A DNA stretch of 64,000 bases from Arctopsyche grandis (lineage: Eukaryota; Arthropoda; Insecta; Trichoptera; Hydropsychidae). The DNA is taken from NCBI RefSeq assembly GCF_051622035.1, contig NC_135359.1:27433501-27497500 (forward strand), given 5' to 3'. The position numbers and the translations under genes are program-made. The notes under the pieces were generated by a model. That model saw only the letters and a list, made by a program, of their open reading frames with translations, did no database searches and was not told where the DNA came from. This document shows positions 39,339 to 51,327 of the stretch, in pieces. The first letter of the stretch is position 1. Each line of letters starts with the position of its first letter.

Positions 39339-40466
39339 ATTTTTTTTATTTATTTATATAATGATAAAATCGAACTTATTTGAATTAACTATATTTTGAT
39401 TAATAAGTTAGATGTACCGTATATACAAAATGTTTTTATAAAAATATTGAAGATTAAATAATTTTGGAAATATTTGTGCGGAAACAAAATATGTCACGAA
39501 ATATCTAAAACGATTTTTAGGAATAATTATTGAGCTTAAAGTCTTATATAGTAGTTATAACTTATAACCCGCCTAAGTATTATATATTTTATTTATTTTA
39601 TTATATTTTTAAGATGAAATTTTTCGATTTATTTTATTTACGTGTTTTATTATTTATAATACATTCATCTGGTATTAAACAAAAAATAGTCAAATGTAGA
39701 AAATACTCTTTTTATTAGCGATTTTTATCTACAATTGCCTATCATTGATCTCAACAGAATAAAAGCCCAATTTTTAGACTGATGTGCCCCAAACAGGCTG
39801 CCATTGTTCGATGCGGATGAATGTATTTAAAAAATATTGTGATTGTGCTAAAATTAAATTATTACTTAATATATTTAGAAAGAAGATGAGTTAAATACAG
39901 GAATTTTTTTTTTCTTTATATTTTATAAAATATAAAAAATTTTGACTACAAAAATACTCATGCCTATAATGTCCTCATTGATTGATTTGTATTTGTAAGG
40001 ATCACAAGGCTGATTTTCAAAATAGAAATTTACCATAAGCGCTCAATGGTATTATTTGCATATAATGCAATCATAATATAATTTTAAAATGCATGTCAAC
40101 TACAAAAAAAAAAAAAACCCTTTCGAGTTGAATTTTTAAAGCCTTACAAGTACATATATAAATTTTATATAGATAACTTCGAATTGTTTTTAGTGTACTA
40201 ACTAGTGTTAAAATATTTAGTACGTTTTGTATCGAGATATTATTTTTTAAATACACTATTTAATATTAAGTAATGTGAAGTGATCAGACTGATGATAATT
40301 ATTTGTACTCTCGAAGTGTAAAAAAATAGACAAATACAATTTGATATTCTTGATTTTTTAGAATATACAAGTTGGTTTTTTATTTATTTCCTTAATTTCC
40401 CATTCAAACTGAAAAATGATTTATTTGTTTATTGAAGGAATCAAATTAAAAAACATTTGTAAATTA
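39339..40466. other. 3' UTR spacer between convergent Trim9 and Ttc4
   Basis: About 1.1 kb, strongly AT-rich. No ORF and no recognisable repeat. It should contain the 3' ends of both transcripts. Confidence 0.55.
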
Positions 40467-43405
40467 TCAAAATTTTAATTTGACAATAAAAGTGGGAGCT
40501 AACTGTCGCAACATAAATTTTCTCTCTTGCATCACATCCAGTAATGTTTTATTTAAATCAACCAGATGTAGATCTTCTATAGTTTTACCTATGTAGTACA
40601 TAGATATTGTGTTCGGTTTGTACTTCAGGTTTTCGTCCCAAGACGGTGTATCAGATAGGACCTCGTTGATTAAATCGACCAATCGGCGATCTTCGTGGAA
40701 TTCCTGGTAATAGTCATAAACCTGATATTCAGGATAGAGAATAGTTATAGGCCAAATTATTTGTCGGGTCTCGTCCAAATGAGCGGGTGACTCAATTTCG
40801 GGCATACTACTTAGAAATAAATCAATATTCGATTCTTCTTCTTCAGTAGGGTCGTACATTTTAATACCTGAAAATAAATAACTTCATAAGACTACGGTAA
40901 GTCAAACGTGAACAACGACGTTGAAATTCTCAATTTACCTTTATCTTTGACTCGTTGCAAAACCTCGGATATTCTTTTATTATTTGCCATGATTACGGAC
41001 ATTATTTTTTCCGATTCGTTCTTCAGCTTCTCCGCTAACGAACTATTGTCGAATGAAAGAATTTGTGTGCAATACGTGATGCATAAATCGAATTCCAATA
41101 GTTTAAAAGAGCACCGAGCTGCTCTAGTCAACGATTTTCTATGGTTGGGGTCAATCGTTAACACTTTTTGACAATCTTTTAGACTCGACCTATAGTTTTC
41201 GAGTACATAATGACCTTGTGCACGATTATTATACAAGGCAGTGTTCAACGTATCATCCTCACATTTGACTTTAATTCCTTCTGAATAACTAATAATAAAA
41301 GAAATGGAAATCATTAGTTTTTATACTAAAAAATATATATGTATGTATGCATATTTAAATACAAAACTATATCAAACCTAAAAATTGAAAGTCTGTAATT
41401 CTTATTCTTAAAATAAAAATTACCATCTTCTTTATAATTCAATGCCAATTCCAAAGGCGTATTATTCTCAGGATCAAATTTCAATTTCGCCAAACCCTCG
41501 ATCAACGGAGGAAGATCTCCCTTTGTTAAATCGGGTGCTTCTTTCATAAAAAAAGGATGCTTTTCCATTTCTTCCTGCAATTTTTATTAAAATGTTATCA
41601 ATACATGTAATGATTTTCTAAAATTAATTATGCCATGCCATTTTATGCTATGCCATCACGGATGTAAACATGCTAACTAGCAAAATCGTCAAATTTGTGT
41701 TTGTTTTTAACAATCTGGATAATCGAGGTTCTACTGTATGTATATACAGTGCCGGTCTTAGGGGGGGGCTGGGTCGGGCGGTGCCCGAGGGCGCCGCTCG
41801 ATGCGCCAAAAGCGCTTTAAAATTAAAATTAGAGCGCCAAAGGTCCTACATTTGTACTCGGCAAATTATATTCAAACAATCTACTGGAAAAAGCCAATCT
41901 TCAAATTAAGCTCACCGTGAATTCAAAATCTGATATTATTAGCAATGAACTTATCAACATTGAAGTATAATGTATAGAATAGTCATTCCTAACAAAAGTA
42001 TCGCTTAAAAGCGAGCCATCGAAGAAAGACACGGAAAGTCAGAAGAGAGACAAAAGAGTGAGGAAAAAAAATTCGTTGAAGTGATCGTCCCTTACAACAA
42101 CGGGACAAAACAGCTGACATCTCCGGGCACACGGATTTTTTGTGGCAACAATTTTAGGGGCTGAGAGCAATTCTATGCATACTACTTCAATGTAGATAAA
42201 GTAATAATAACTGTTTTTCAATGAGTGAGGCTGGTCCGAACATCTAGCACATGCACATACAGATGTTCGGACTTTGTCGAACTAATACTACCACACAATT
42301 TCACTAGTAGAGCCTATTTCAAAGAGATCCTACTGCAACTGAGAAAAACAGCCGAAATCTCCGTCTGCACGGAGTTTTAGTAGCAACATTTTTGGAAGCT
42401 GAGAGCGCTTCTACCCATTCTACTTCAATGCTTATCAATTTAAAAGCCTTTCACTCATTTTATTAAAGTTTATAAAACAGCACAATTTACAAGAATTATA
42501 TCCAAACATTAGGGTTTCTATGCTTTTGCTGACACTGCCTGAAACTGTAGCAAGGTCCCAAGGCCGGGAAAAAGGAGGATGGTAATCCAGTTTTTTATAA
42601 TTTTCTTCAAAGGGTGTTTAGGGCGCCATTGGGTGTAAGGCCGGCACTGTGTATATAGGGCTGCCAGGCATCCTGGGTTTGTCCCGATTTCAAGCCTCTC
42701 ATCCCGAAAGAACCTTTCAGGACAGCCAAATGTCCCAGTTTTCGATAGCTACCTTTAATTATTCAGAAATACCGACCCCCTACAGTTATGAAACTGCAAA
42801 AAAAATGCACGAATCTCAATCTCACCGTAGATCTATGTACATCCATGTTTAAAAAAGCGAGATTGAGAAAATCAAATTTCCTTTGGCAATAAGTAATTAA
42901 TTCCATTTAATATTAAAATAACTAAATAAACTGGGAAAAAAAATACTAGTTTATTTAGGAAGGATCTTAAACATAATTTGGTAAGTTGAACAATTCAAAT
43001 GTTCCGGTTTGGATATTAATAAATCTGGCAGCCCTAATTGTATATCTTGTTTATTAAATGTATGGAAAAGTGGACACATTTTTTTCGATCGCTATTGTAC
43101 ATAAAAAATATATATTATTGTTTATCTGTCGAGACAACAAACTGTCTTCATTATCAAATTGTTCCTATTTTTATTTAAATAGATCATTTGTTGTCATATT
43201 CATAACCTAATATCGTAGAATCGACCACGAGGTTGAAGGAGATTACCTGCCAGCGATCCTGAGGCCATCCATCCTTATAAGGGGTATGAGGAAGATTCTC
43301 GACCCATTCTTCCAGCTCGGCTTCCAATTGGGCCGCCAACGCGATTCGAGCGGCCGTTGCGTCTATCGCTTCCGGTTCACCCATTTTTCCGGTCTTTTTA
43401 TTCAA
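40467..43405 (-). CDS. Dpit47: TPR co-chaperone TTC4 / Dpit47
   Basis: Hsp90/Hsp70 co-chaperone with three TPR motifs, linked in Drosophila to DNA polymerase alpha. Minus-strand exons 43247-43405, 41378-41574, 40939-41288 and 40467-40867 join in phase to 368 residues, the usual TTC4 size (about 370-390). Family signatures: HPFFMKEAPDL, PLELALNYKEDGNFYFKNKN (TPR1), SYSEGIKVKCEDDTLNTALYNNRA (TPR2, here in two exons), SSLKDCQKVLTIDPNHRKSL (TPR3) and a C-terminal wheel domain with YPEYQVYDYYQEFHEDR. The first ATG (43403-43405) was chosen; a second in-frame ATG (MGEPEAIDA) seven codons later is equally possible. Intron 1 carries two DNA transposons. Confidence 0.93.
41747..42649. mobile_element. 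hAT-type non-autonomous element
   Basis: 903 bp with ends CAGTGCCGGTCTTAG and GTAAGGCCGGCACTG and an exact 8-bp TSD, TGTATATA (41739-41746 and 42650-42657). The interior contains GCGCC-rich ends and two related GGCTGAGAGC...CTACTTCAATG blocks (about 42160 and 42400). No transposase frame. The 152-bp element at 6725-6876 has the same ends. Confidence 0.9.
42657..43035. mobile_element. DNA transposon remnant with AGGGCTGCCAG ends
   Basis: About 380 bp with ends AGGGCTGCCAGGC and CTGGCAGCCCT (11-bp inverted repeat). It directly abuts the hAT element at 41747-42649. No coding capacity. TSD not resolved. Confidence 0.65.
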
Positions 43406-44023
43406 ACGTCAATTGTCAATTGTCAACTCGTCAGCTGTGGATACGTACGAGCGCGTGGCCATTTATCAATGAATACAATATGACGACCGTATCGACCGAA
43501 CACATGTTCTATGACGCCACCGCCACCGCTAATATACTATTCAGCTTGCCAGATGTCGTTCTAAACTTGCGCAATTTCGTCTACGAATAAAATACTTTAA
43601 ATGTAACTCTCGGAAGTCAATACCGCAGTAGAGTAACGAAACCTGTTAATTTTTCACTATGCCGAAGTTTAGTTTAAAAATATTTTATATTAAAATCGAC
43701 GCATAGTTTATTGTGTCAAATTTTAGCATGGTGTAGCTCAATTTTAGAATTATGTATCGCAATGGTGTACGAGTTTATTCGTAATGAATGTCATATGTAT
43801 GTTTAACGGAGATTAAATATAACAGCTGATTTGTGAGGATCGTCATAAAAACACTAGTTTAGTCGAACAGCTGGGGGACTGAATCTTTTTAACGTGTTTT
43901 TTTTGTTAAAGATATGTATAGCACTGTCCTATAAATTAAAATAATCTTGAATATGTAGTCGTAAAAGCGTTCGTTTATTTCTATGAAACAACATAGTGAA
44001 TTTCTTTTGATGATAAAACGGTG

Positions 44024-44197
44024 GTTTGGTGATTATTCCGCAAAACATGATCTTGCGCATGTCGCTAAAATCTCGATCACGGGACATTTGGCACCCAAAA
44101 ACTTCATCAATTCACGTGAAATATTGTAATAATGAGAATTCGAGTGCCAGATATTCCGTATTTGCGATTTTTGTGGCAACTAATGTCCGTTTATTTA
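44024..44197. mobile_element. MITE family B, diverged copy
   Basis: Contains GGTGATTATTCCGC, TCGCTAAAATCTCGATCACG, GAGTGCCAGATATTCCGTAT and a GTGGCAACTAATG end, matching the blocks of the 6625 and 57041 copies. TSD not resolved. Confidence 0.6.
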
Positions 44198-44269
44198 AAA
44201 TTATATATGAAGTTTTTAATTTTTATCGTTTTTGGTTTTATCGTAATGGTTAGAACGAAATTCGGTAAA

Positions 44270-44435
44270 AGTCATATGTGAACTAGTCACACCCTAAAAT
44301 CGGTCACGAGAAAACTGGTTGACAGATTTTAGGGTGTGACCAGTTTTATGGTGTGACCAGTTTTAGTGTGACGGGTGATCACGTGTGACCGATCTAGAGC
44401 GACCGGTTCACATTTGTCAAGTAATCACCGAGCCC
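44270..44435. repeat. Palindromic GTGACCAGTTTTAGTG repeat (family D)
   Basis: Repeated units of CTGGTCACACC, GATTTTAGGGTGTGACCAG and GTGTGACGGGTGATCACG form stacked hairpins. A fuller copy is at 56497-56745. The outer end AGTAATCACCGA resembles family B, suggesting related ends. Confidence 0.65.
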
Positions 44436-44599
44436 GAAATTCATATCCGTTTTTATAATGCGCGGTTAGCGCAAGGCCGAGACGCAATTGCGACGCCGTT
44501 TTGAAACGACCACCGGTGACGTCATTTGTTTGAAATTTTAATCGATTTGAAAAATCGGCGTATGGAATTTGCCGGGATAGAGCTTGAGGTGATTCAGGG

Positions 44600-45310
44600 T
44601 GTAGTTTTGGATTTTCGGAGAAGCGGATCGTCCGCAATGTTGCGAGGAGCGGCGCGGTGGTCGTGCGGGGAGCGGTCGCTGTCTATGGTCGCGCGAGATG
44701 GCGTGGGTCCGCCGACAGCGCCGACAGCGCCGCGCACGCCGCTGACGCCCAGGAGCCGCTCGCCGCCCCGCCGCCTGCCCACCGCCCTCGCCGCCCCCGC
44801 CCTCTCGGCCGCCCTCGTCTGCGCGCCCCGCCCCGCCCCGCCGCCCTTCAGGTGAGCCTTTGCCGCCCGTCCACCGTTTTGGCGCGCTGCGTCCGCCCGC
44901 CCCACTGCGCCGCCTTTATGCGCCGCCATTATACGCGCGCCGCCTGCGCCCTCGCCCCCCCGCTCCTCACCCGCCCCGCTCACCCCCGGCCGCCGCCCCT
45001 CGCCTTCGCCCCCGCTCAAAGCTCTGCCCCGCCAGCCGCGGCCGTCCCGCCGGTCGACAGCCGCCGCCCCGCCCCGCTCGCCTCGCCTCGCCTCGCCATG
45101 TGACACTTTTGCCGCCAAATGTTCGCGCGATTCCCGCCCACCGCCCACCACCCGCCACCCACCGGCCATCACTCGCACCACTCTTTGCACCTCTCATCTC
45201 ATCTTCTCTCATCTCATCTCCATCTCCTCGTCTCGTCTCACATGGCCGAAGCCTCGCCAGCAGCCCACCGCCTCTTCACCTGCAGCCGTTACCCGCGTAA
45301 GCCACTCGCA
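44600..45310 (+). promoter_or_regulatory. GC-rich island, probable crp promoter and first exon
   Basis: About 700 bp of very GC-rich, CpG-dense sequence inside a strongly AT-rich genome, 2.5-3 kb upstream of the bHLH exon of cropped. It contains candidate donors CTTCAG|GTGAGC at 44851 and ACCCGC|GTAAGC at about 45298. Splicing 44851 to the acceptor at 47787 keeps the frame of an open reading frame starting at ATG 44657 and running into the bHLH exon, so either a long alanine/proline/arginine-rich N terminus or a 5' UTR is possible. Open frames on both strands here mainly reflect GC richness. Confidence 0.6.
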
Positions 45311-45671
45311 TTTTAGGCTTTGTATACATTTTTTCTTTTGGCACCTGTCATGTCTGTCACTTTCCAACTAACGCCTTCCCTCATTCGACACTATGATCGC
45401 CGTTCATCGTCCACCGTCTGATCTTCGTCCACTGCAAGAGTCGGCAGTTTCCATTTATGAATCGCCGAATTCGGCATACGACTTTTCAATGAACGGAAAG
45501 TCAAAGTCTACTATCGAAGACACTTCCTATGTAATCTTCACTACATAGGAAGTTGTTGTTTATTTTGTACTTGGTTATGTACAGTGTTGTTTTTTTTTTT
45601 TTTGTTTTTTTTTATTAGAATAGGATGTGCAGTTGTTCTTGTGCGATATTCTCCGACGAAAGGGTCTCTTA

Positions 45672-46891
45672 TGGTCCGTACGCACCAAACCAACGACGAT
45701 TTTGGGCCAACTTTTAAAACCAGTAGCGTACAAAATATCGAAATAAAATATCAAAATTAAGCTAACGAGCGAGATTGAGCTTAAATTAGATCATCGTTGA
45801 TGTTTTGAATTACAACAATGTTTTGAATTACGACGAAACGCATTACAACCAGAGAAATATTATAATTACGAGTGAAAAAAACCTTGTTATTGTTTCTTAT
45901 AAGTCGTCACGATACACTACTGTGTTTCCCCCTTCGGAAATATTTAACCAACGACGATTTTGGGCCAACTTTTAAAACCAGTAGCGTACAAAATATCGAA
46001 ATAAAAAAATTGAAATTAAATATCAAAATTAAGCTAACGAGCGAGATTGAGCTAAAATTAGATCATCGTTGATGTTTTGAATTGCAAAAATGTTTTGAAT
46101 TACGACGAAACGCATTACAACCAGAGAAATATTATAATTACGAGTGAAAAAAACCTTGTTATTGTTTCTTATAAGTCGTCACGATACACTACTGTTTCGC
46201 CATCGAATGAAATATTTAACAAAAATAATGTCGGTGAATTTTTTTTTTCTTTCGTCGAAATAAAATTAATAATCACACATTATCCGATAAATTTTACCTC
46301 TGAGATGGGTTTAATTATTTGATTTATTTCGATGAGAGAAACAATTGAAGACATTATCCGATAAAATTTACCTCTGAAATGATTTAATTAATTGATTTAT
46401 TTCGACGAGAGAAACAATTGAAGACTAAAAAAATTTCGTTTGATAAACCGACAACGTGTCGGGTTGGGACCATCACTCGGTCACCCATACTAACACATGA
46501 TATATTCTCAGTAATTGCGCATTACGGGGAAGTAAAAATAATAATTCATTGATTTTTTTTTTTCGATCTTAGTGCGTATCTACGTAAGTCAAAACATCTT
46601 CGACAAACAAAAGTCGAGGATGATCTAATTTTAGGTCAATCTCGAAAATTTATTTAAATTGGGCATGTTCTGTTTTAACTTTCAATATTTTATTTTAAAT
46701 TTAATATATTGATTAAAATTTTATTTTGATATTTGAATTTAATTTTAATATAATAATAATATTTTTAATTTTGATATTTGATTTCAATTTTTAAATTTAA
46801 TTTTTATTTCGATATTTTGTACGCTACTGGTTTTATCCTACTGGTTAAAACGTTGGATCAAAATCGTCGTTGGTTTGGTCCGTACGCAGCA
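45672..46891. mobile_element. Large inverted-repeat DNA element with TTA target duplication
   Basis: 1,220 bp with ends TGGTCCGTACGCACCAAACC and the inverse of TGCTGCGTACGGACCAAACC, both continuing into AACGACGATTTT. It is flanked by TTA (45669-45671 and 46892-46894). The related sequence at 23917-24046 lacks the insertion (GGGTCTCTTAGACTG), confirming the borders. A 258-bp direct tandem duplication (starts about 45691 and 45949) fills the left part, and the right part (46600-46890) is the inverse of it. A 3-bp TTA duplication suggests PIF/Harbinger, but no transposase is present. Confidence 0.75.
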
Positions 46892-47161
46892 TTAGACTGT
46901 ATTCGTTGGGGGAATGGTGGCCTCATGTTGAGGACTTTAAGGGTCAAATTCCTTGACCTTTAAAGCGGGCTTAGACTGTAGTCTTCACTCGCTGCTGAAT
47001 CGGAAGTGATCCAACCATAGATGTATAATACATAGATCCGCCCTCACGCTTTAAACTGGTCTCCCTTTTGGCGCATGCACGTTTATGTTCAGCACCGAAA
47101 AGGAATCGGGCTCGATCCCGTGCTAATCTTTAACGTTTTGTGTGCTGACGTCTTTTTTTTT

Positions 47162-47660
47162 AATTCGGCTAATTCACCTGCAGGAATTTCGGTTATATTG
47201 GAAAGTGGACTTCCAGTTTTGCTCCCGCCTCATCAATCGGGACAACTGTAATGATAACCTTTAGTCAAATAATGTTGTGTTAAAGATTTTCATTTTATGA
47301 GTCTATTTAACCCTTTGATTGCTGGCGTATTTTATGTTGAAAGCCCGCCACGCTGAAAATTTCGTCAACATTTCCAACTTAAGTTATTTAGAAATCTAAT
47401 AGAAAGCAGGTATAAAAATTATAGCTAATTCAAACAAACTCTAGATAACTACCACCGAGAATTTCGAGTTTTGTAAAGATGTGTTTAGACTCTCTAATAT
47501 ATCTTGCAACAATGTAAAATAAACAAAAGAAGTCTATTAATGAATGTATAGATATTTCATCTTCTTCATCGTTGTTAAAATGTAGTGAATGCTCAATCTA
47601 AAATACTCGGTAGTTAGGATTTCCTTCAGGACATTTTGCTATGGTTATAAATTCATTCAT
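47162..47660 (-). pseudogene. Inverted duplicate of a fat exon fragment plus piggyBac-like end
   Basis: The reverse complement of 47162-47309 matches fat 21146-21287 at roughly 90% identity by eye: intron end, acceptor ACTAAAG and about 90 bp of the exon encoding GYHWSCPDW. In the copy the frame reads CCCGATTGATGA, giving stops. Beyond 47306 the match continues into the piggyBac-like element (TTAACCCTTTG, AAGCCCGCCACGCTGAAAAT, then blocks matching about 20290-20390), with internal deletions. It lies in the first intron of cropped. It cannot encode protein. Confidence 0.85.
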
Positions 47661-47811
47661 AGAGATTTCTCTTAGATACTTTAAACTTTTGTAAAATCCT
47701 ACGGTTCTTTTAAATCCCAATCAGATTATGTGAATAATATATCGTTGCTGTTTACAAATTATAATAAGATTTTGTTTTCTATTATAGGCTCGGAATAAAA
47801 ATCGTCACACA

Positions 47812-49024
47812 ATGGAGACTGAGAAGCGTATACGACGAGAGATAGCCAACAGCAACGAGCGACGACGTATGCAAAGCATCAATGCTGGTTTTCAATCTTT
47901 ACGTACGTTGCTCCCTCGACACGAAGGTGAAAAATTGAGCAAGGTGAGTCGAACGAATCTAAATTTTTCATCATTTGAACTTTTCAATAATATATGCAGG
48001 ACATTACAAATCTATTTTTTTTTTTCTCATCTAGGCTGCAATACTACAACAGACCGCCGAATATATATACATATTAGAACAGGAAAAAACGCAATTACTC
48101 TCTCAAAATTGTCAACTCAAGCGATTGCTAAGTCAACACGAAGGCGGTGAAATTCCTTTGAAGAAACGGAAAGAAAAAGTAATGCTCGCCGATTGCGCAG
48201 TCCTGTCTGAAACCTCCGACGACGTCGCGGGGAGCGTGTCTCCGGACCCGATAACCATCGTATCGGTCACGAGTCTCCCCAACACCGCCAACATCTCCCC
48301 GAACTCTGAACTCGCCGATCTCCAGTTGAAACTGGAGAGAGAGAGACAGATGCGAATGGCGCTAGAGGATCAGATGCAATCGCTCGAATCTCACATGTAT
48401 CCCGAGAGTATCGGAGACCTGCCGCACCAGATCACGCTGCAGTACGAAAACACCGAAGTGATCGAACAGAGCGACGTGCTGAGAGACATGGTGTCGGTGG
48501 CGCTGGTGCCCGACGAGTCCCTCGACAATAGAATAAACGACGCGGACGAAATGCAACTCGTCTCCATAGACGCGGTCGCCGAACATCACACAGTCGCCGA
48601 GTCGGACGCGTGTTCGCGACCCGTCAGCCCCGTCGACATGGCCATCGTCGAGGAGGAGGAGGAGGAGGAGCAGCGCTCGTCGTCGCCCATCATCCAGAGC
48701 CCGTTATTAGAGGCGGCGATCAAAGCCGAGCCCAAAGTAGAAGTGGAAGTATTACCCGGACCGGGAACGGTGTCCCCGGGAGAGCCCTCGCGGCTCTTCT
48801 TGGCGAGCACCTCCCGACAGAACCTGGAGACCATCGTGGAGGCGATCCGCCATCTCGAGGGTGACCACATGTTCGCCGAGGAGCAACCGGGACGCGAACA
48901 AGAACTACCTTTAGCGCTCACCAACAAACCCGACCAACGGCGGCTGCGAGTCGACATGAACGACTATCTTCACTTCCACCATCCGCAGTCTCGTCCCGGT
49001 GTCATCGTAGGGAAGCACTCGTGA
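47812..49024 (+). CDS. crp: bHLH-leucine zipper factor cropped / AP-4
   Basis: Nuclear E-box-binding transcription factor, orthologue of TFAP4; in Drosophila crp controls growth and tracheal and dendrite branching. Coding exons 47788-47943 (ATG at 47812) and 48035-49024 give 373 residues. The bHLH reads RIRREIANSNERRRMQSINA then FQSLRTLLPRHEGEKLSK, continuing over the splice into AAILQQTAEYIYILEQEK and a zipper TQLLSQNCQLKRLLSQ; this is nearly identical to vertebrate AP-4. A second heptad region lies near LQLKLERERQMRMALEDQMQ. A run of eight glutamates follows at about 48650-48670. There is no stop between the acceptor at 47787 and the ATG, so translation may begin in the GC-rich upstream exon. 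The last exon is much more GC-rich than the surrounding genes. Confidence 0.93.
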
Positions 49025-51327
49025 TCTGAACGTCGTTTACTGCTACTTATATGTTAAGGCATAGTGAAAATTCCTGCAGGCGACGGTCGCTTGCTTTCCT
49101 ATTAATCTGTCGGCTTGTCAGTTTTTGTATGAAATTGAAATGTGCGCTTTGGACACAATCGTAAATATTTATTTTGTGTTGACATTTAGTATTCACACAT
49201 GTCTCTGAATCATGACTATTTAAATTTATTATATTATTATATAATCCTAAATATTGCCCGTTCTGCAATAATAGTGCTTGTACCTTAAAACATATTATTC
49301 TTACATTAAAATCATTCATAATAGTAATTATACACATTTGTATGTATGCACATACGCAACGTGTGGCGCACCCTCGTATGGAAATATTGTTACGCGGCGG
49401 GTGTGCACATTTTTTTTAATCAACTTTTCTTTAACTATTCTGTCTAGTTAATAGTTATATAGTTTAGTTTTGTCATGTTTTCCACAAGTTTATAATATTC
49501 AAGCCAAAATATTCACACCGTATATATATATTTGTTGTCTTGTGAGTAATTTTCGTTGTTCTCTCATTTTGGATCAATTTACAATATTTTTTTTTGATTT
49601 TGGTTTATATTTTCATTTATTATTAAGTAATTGACCCTCAATATATACATATATACGTATAACAGTTTACGTAATAAAAAAACTAGATCGTAACTATAAT
49701 TTTTATAATTTGACTCAAGTATGTATGATATTGACTGGAGACTTAGTATCTATGCTTATGATTATGATTGACTGGTTTAATTAAATACCCGAAAAGTCTG
49801 ATGTTGTGGTTTCAATTTTTACTCTTATGTATACTACTTGAAAATTATTTCTTGTTTTTATTATTTATATATAACTTGTCATTTTATTGGCAGTCTTTTT
49901 TTTTATTTACTTCTTTTTTTAGAATATAAATTTATCTACAGTATTCGAGTTATCCTGCATTATTTTCGATTTTTTTTTTATACATAGATTGCGTTAATTG
50001 AAGTTTGTACGTATTCATATTATATCGTTATTTCATTATTAACACTGTATCAGCGTTTTATTCTGTATGTGTAAGGGTGTATGTATGTATGTATGTCTGT
50101 TCATACGTAAGAATTTTCATTAAATTTTCTAATGCATATTTGATACATTCCTTGTCTTTTTCTGTGATTTTTTTTATACGAATTTATGAGTATTACGTTG
50201 TTTTGGATTTATGTACTGAGTTTCATTATCGCATCCCATTATAAAATAGTTGACTTGCGCGCAATTTTTTGAACATTTTCACGATATTAATAAAGTTCCC
50301 AAAACATATCAACATCGAATTTAGTATTGAACAATATATTTATTAGTAGATTGCGAATTTCCTCTCGAGCACTCTCAGTTTTGAAAGTTTCTGTGAATCT
50401 AATTGATTGAACTACATGTTTTGCATTTAAAAAGCGTTCAATTTTTGTCTCTCCTTTTTACTCTTTGCTGATTCTGTTTGTGTTGTTGAGTGTGTCTCTG
50501 ATGGAATGTTATTTATTTTAATTGGCACGTGCTTTATTTTCGCTCGACGTACAATCTGACAATACACTCGAGTAATTTTTCTGATAGTCGTGCAGGTAAA
50601 TTGTAGTCACAAAAGTTGGTCTGTATCGTCAGATTGTACTGCAAATATTATTCGGGGTTTCGTCGTGAACTTGCATTTCCATAATAAGGTTTTTTTTTAT
50701 TTTAGTTGGTAAAGAATAATAAGCATTATTTTACATTTATCGTTTTCATCTTTTTGATTTATAAAATTAATTATAATTCAGAAGTGACAAACTGAGTGTT
50801 CTTCATAGTTTTATTTGAATAGGTCGATGAATATTTTTTAATTGAAGGAATTTAATTTTGACAGTATTTTGTACTCACATATTTGAATTATAAATAATTG
50901 TGCAGCAAATGTTAAAATGATACTTCCACGCTTACAAGTATAATAAGATGTAAGTGAAAATTATAATTAAATGGCTAAAATATTATTTATTAATTATATT
51001 TAAACAAAAAATATTAAAAAGTTTATTTACTTTAAATAATTGTGCCCATGAATATATTATACATACAATAAATTTGTCATCTAACAACCTTCTTACACAT
51101 AATAATTATCACAAATTATTTTCATTTGCCATAAACATGCTCAAACAAACAAATTCATATACTTTTTTTTTTTACAAATTTAAGACTATATGAGCACAAC
51201 ATGTCTGCTTATTGAGATATATACAGTCTGTACATGAAAAAAAAGGTAAGATAACTAAATAGGAAACATTTTTAAAATTTCTAAAACTTTGGTAAATTTT
51301 CAATCATCAATTGGTACACAAGTGCAG
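49025..51327. other. crp 3' UTR and convergent spacer
   Basis: About 2.3 kb, AT-rich with poly-T and TGTATG runs. Possible crp polyadenylation signals are AATAAA at about 49673 and TTAATAAAGTT at about 50288. Several ORFs are low-complexity only. The last part belongs to the 3' UTR of the minus-strand DPAGT1 gene. No transposon was recognised here. Confidence 0.5.

Noticed and set aside
43286-43590. Plus-strand frames upstream of Ttc4 exon 1
   Set aside because: They overlap the Ttc4 first exon antisense and have no recognisable domain; they could at most be part of a divergent 5' UTR.
44594-45212. Long minus-strand frames rich in Gly/Arg/Ala over the GC island
   Set aside because: High GC removes stop codons in all frames; the peptides are low-complexity and lack splice support.
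48586-48957. Minus-strand frame of 123 codons opposite cropped
   Set aside because: Shadow of the GC-rich coding exon of crp; the serine run is the complement of the poly-Glu stretch.
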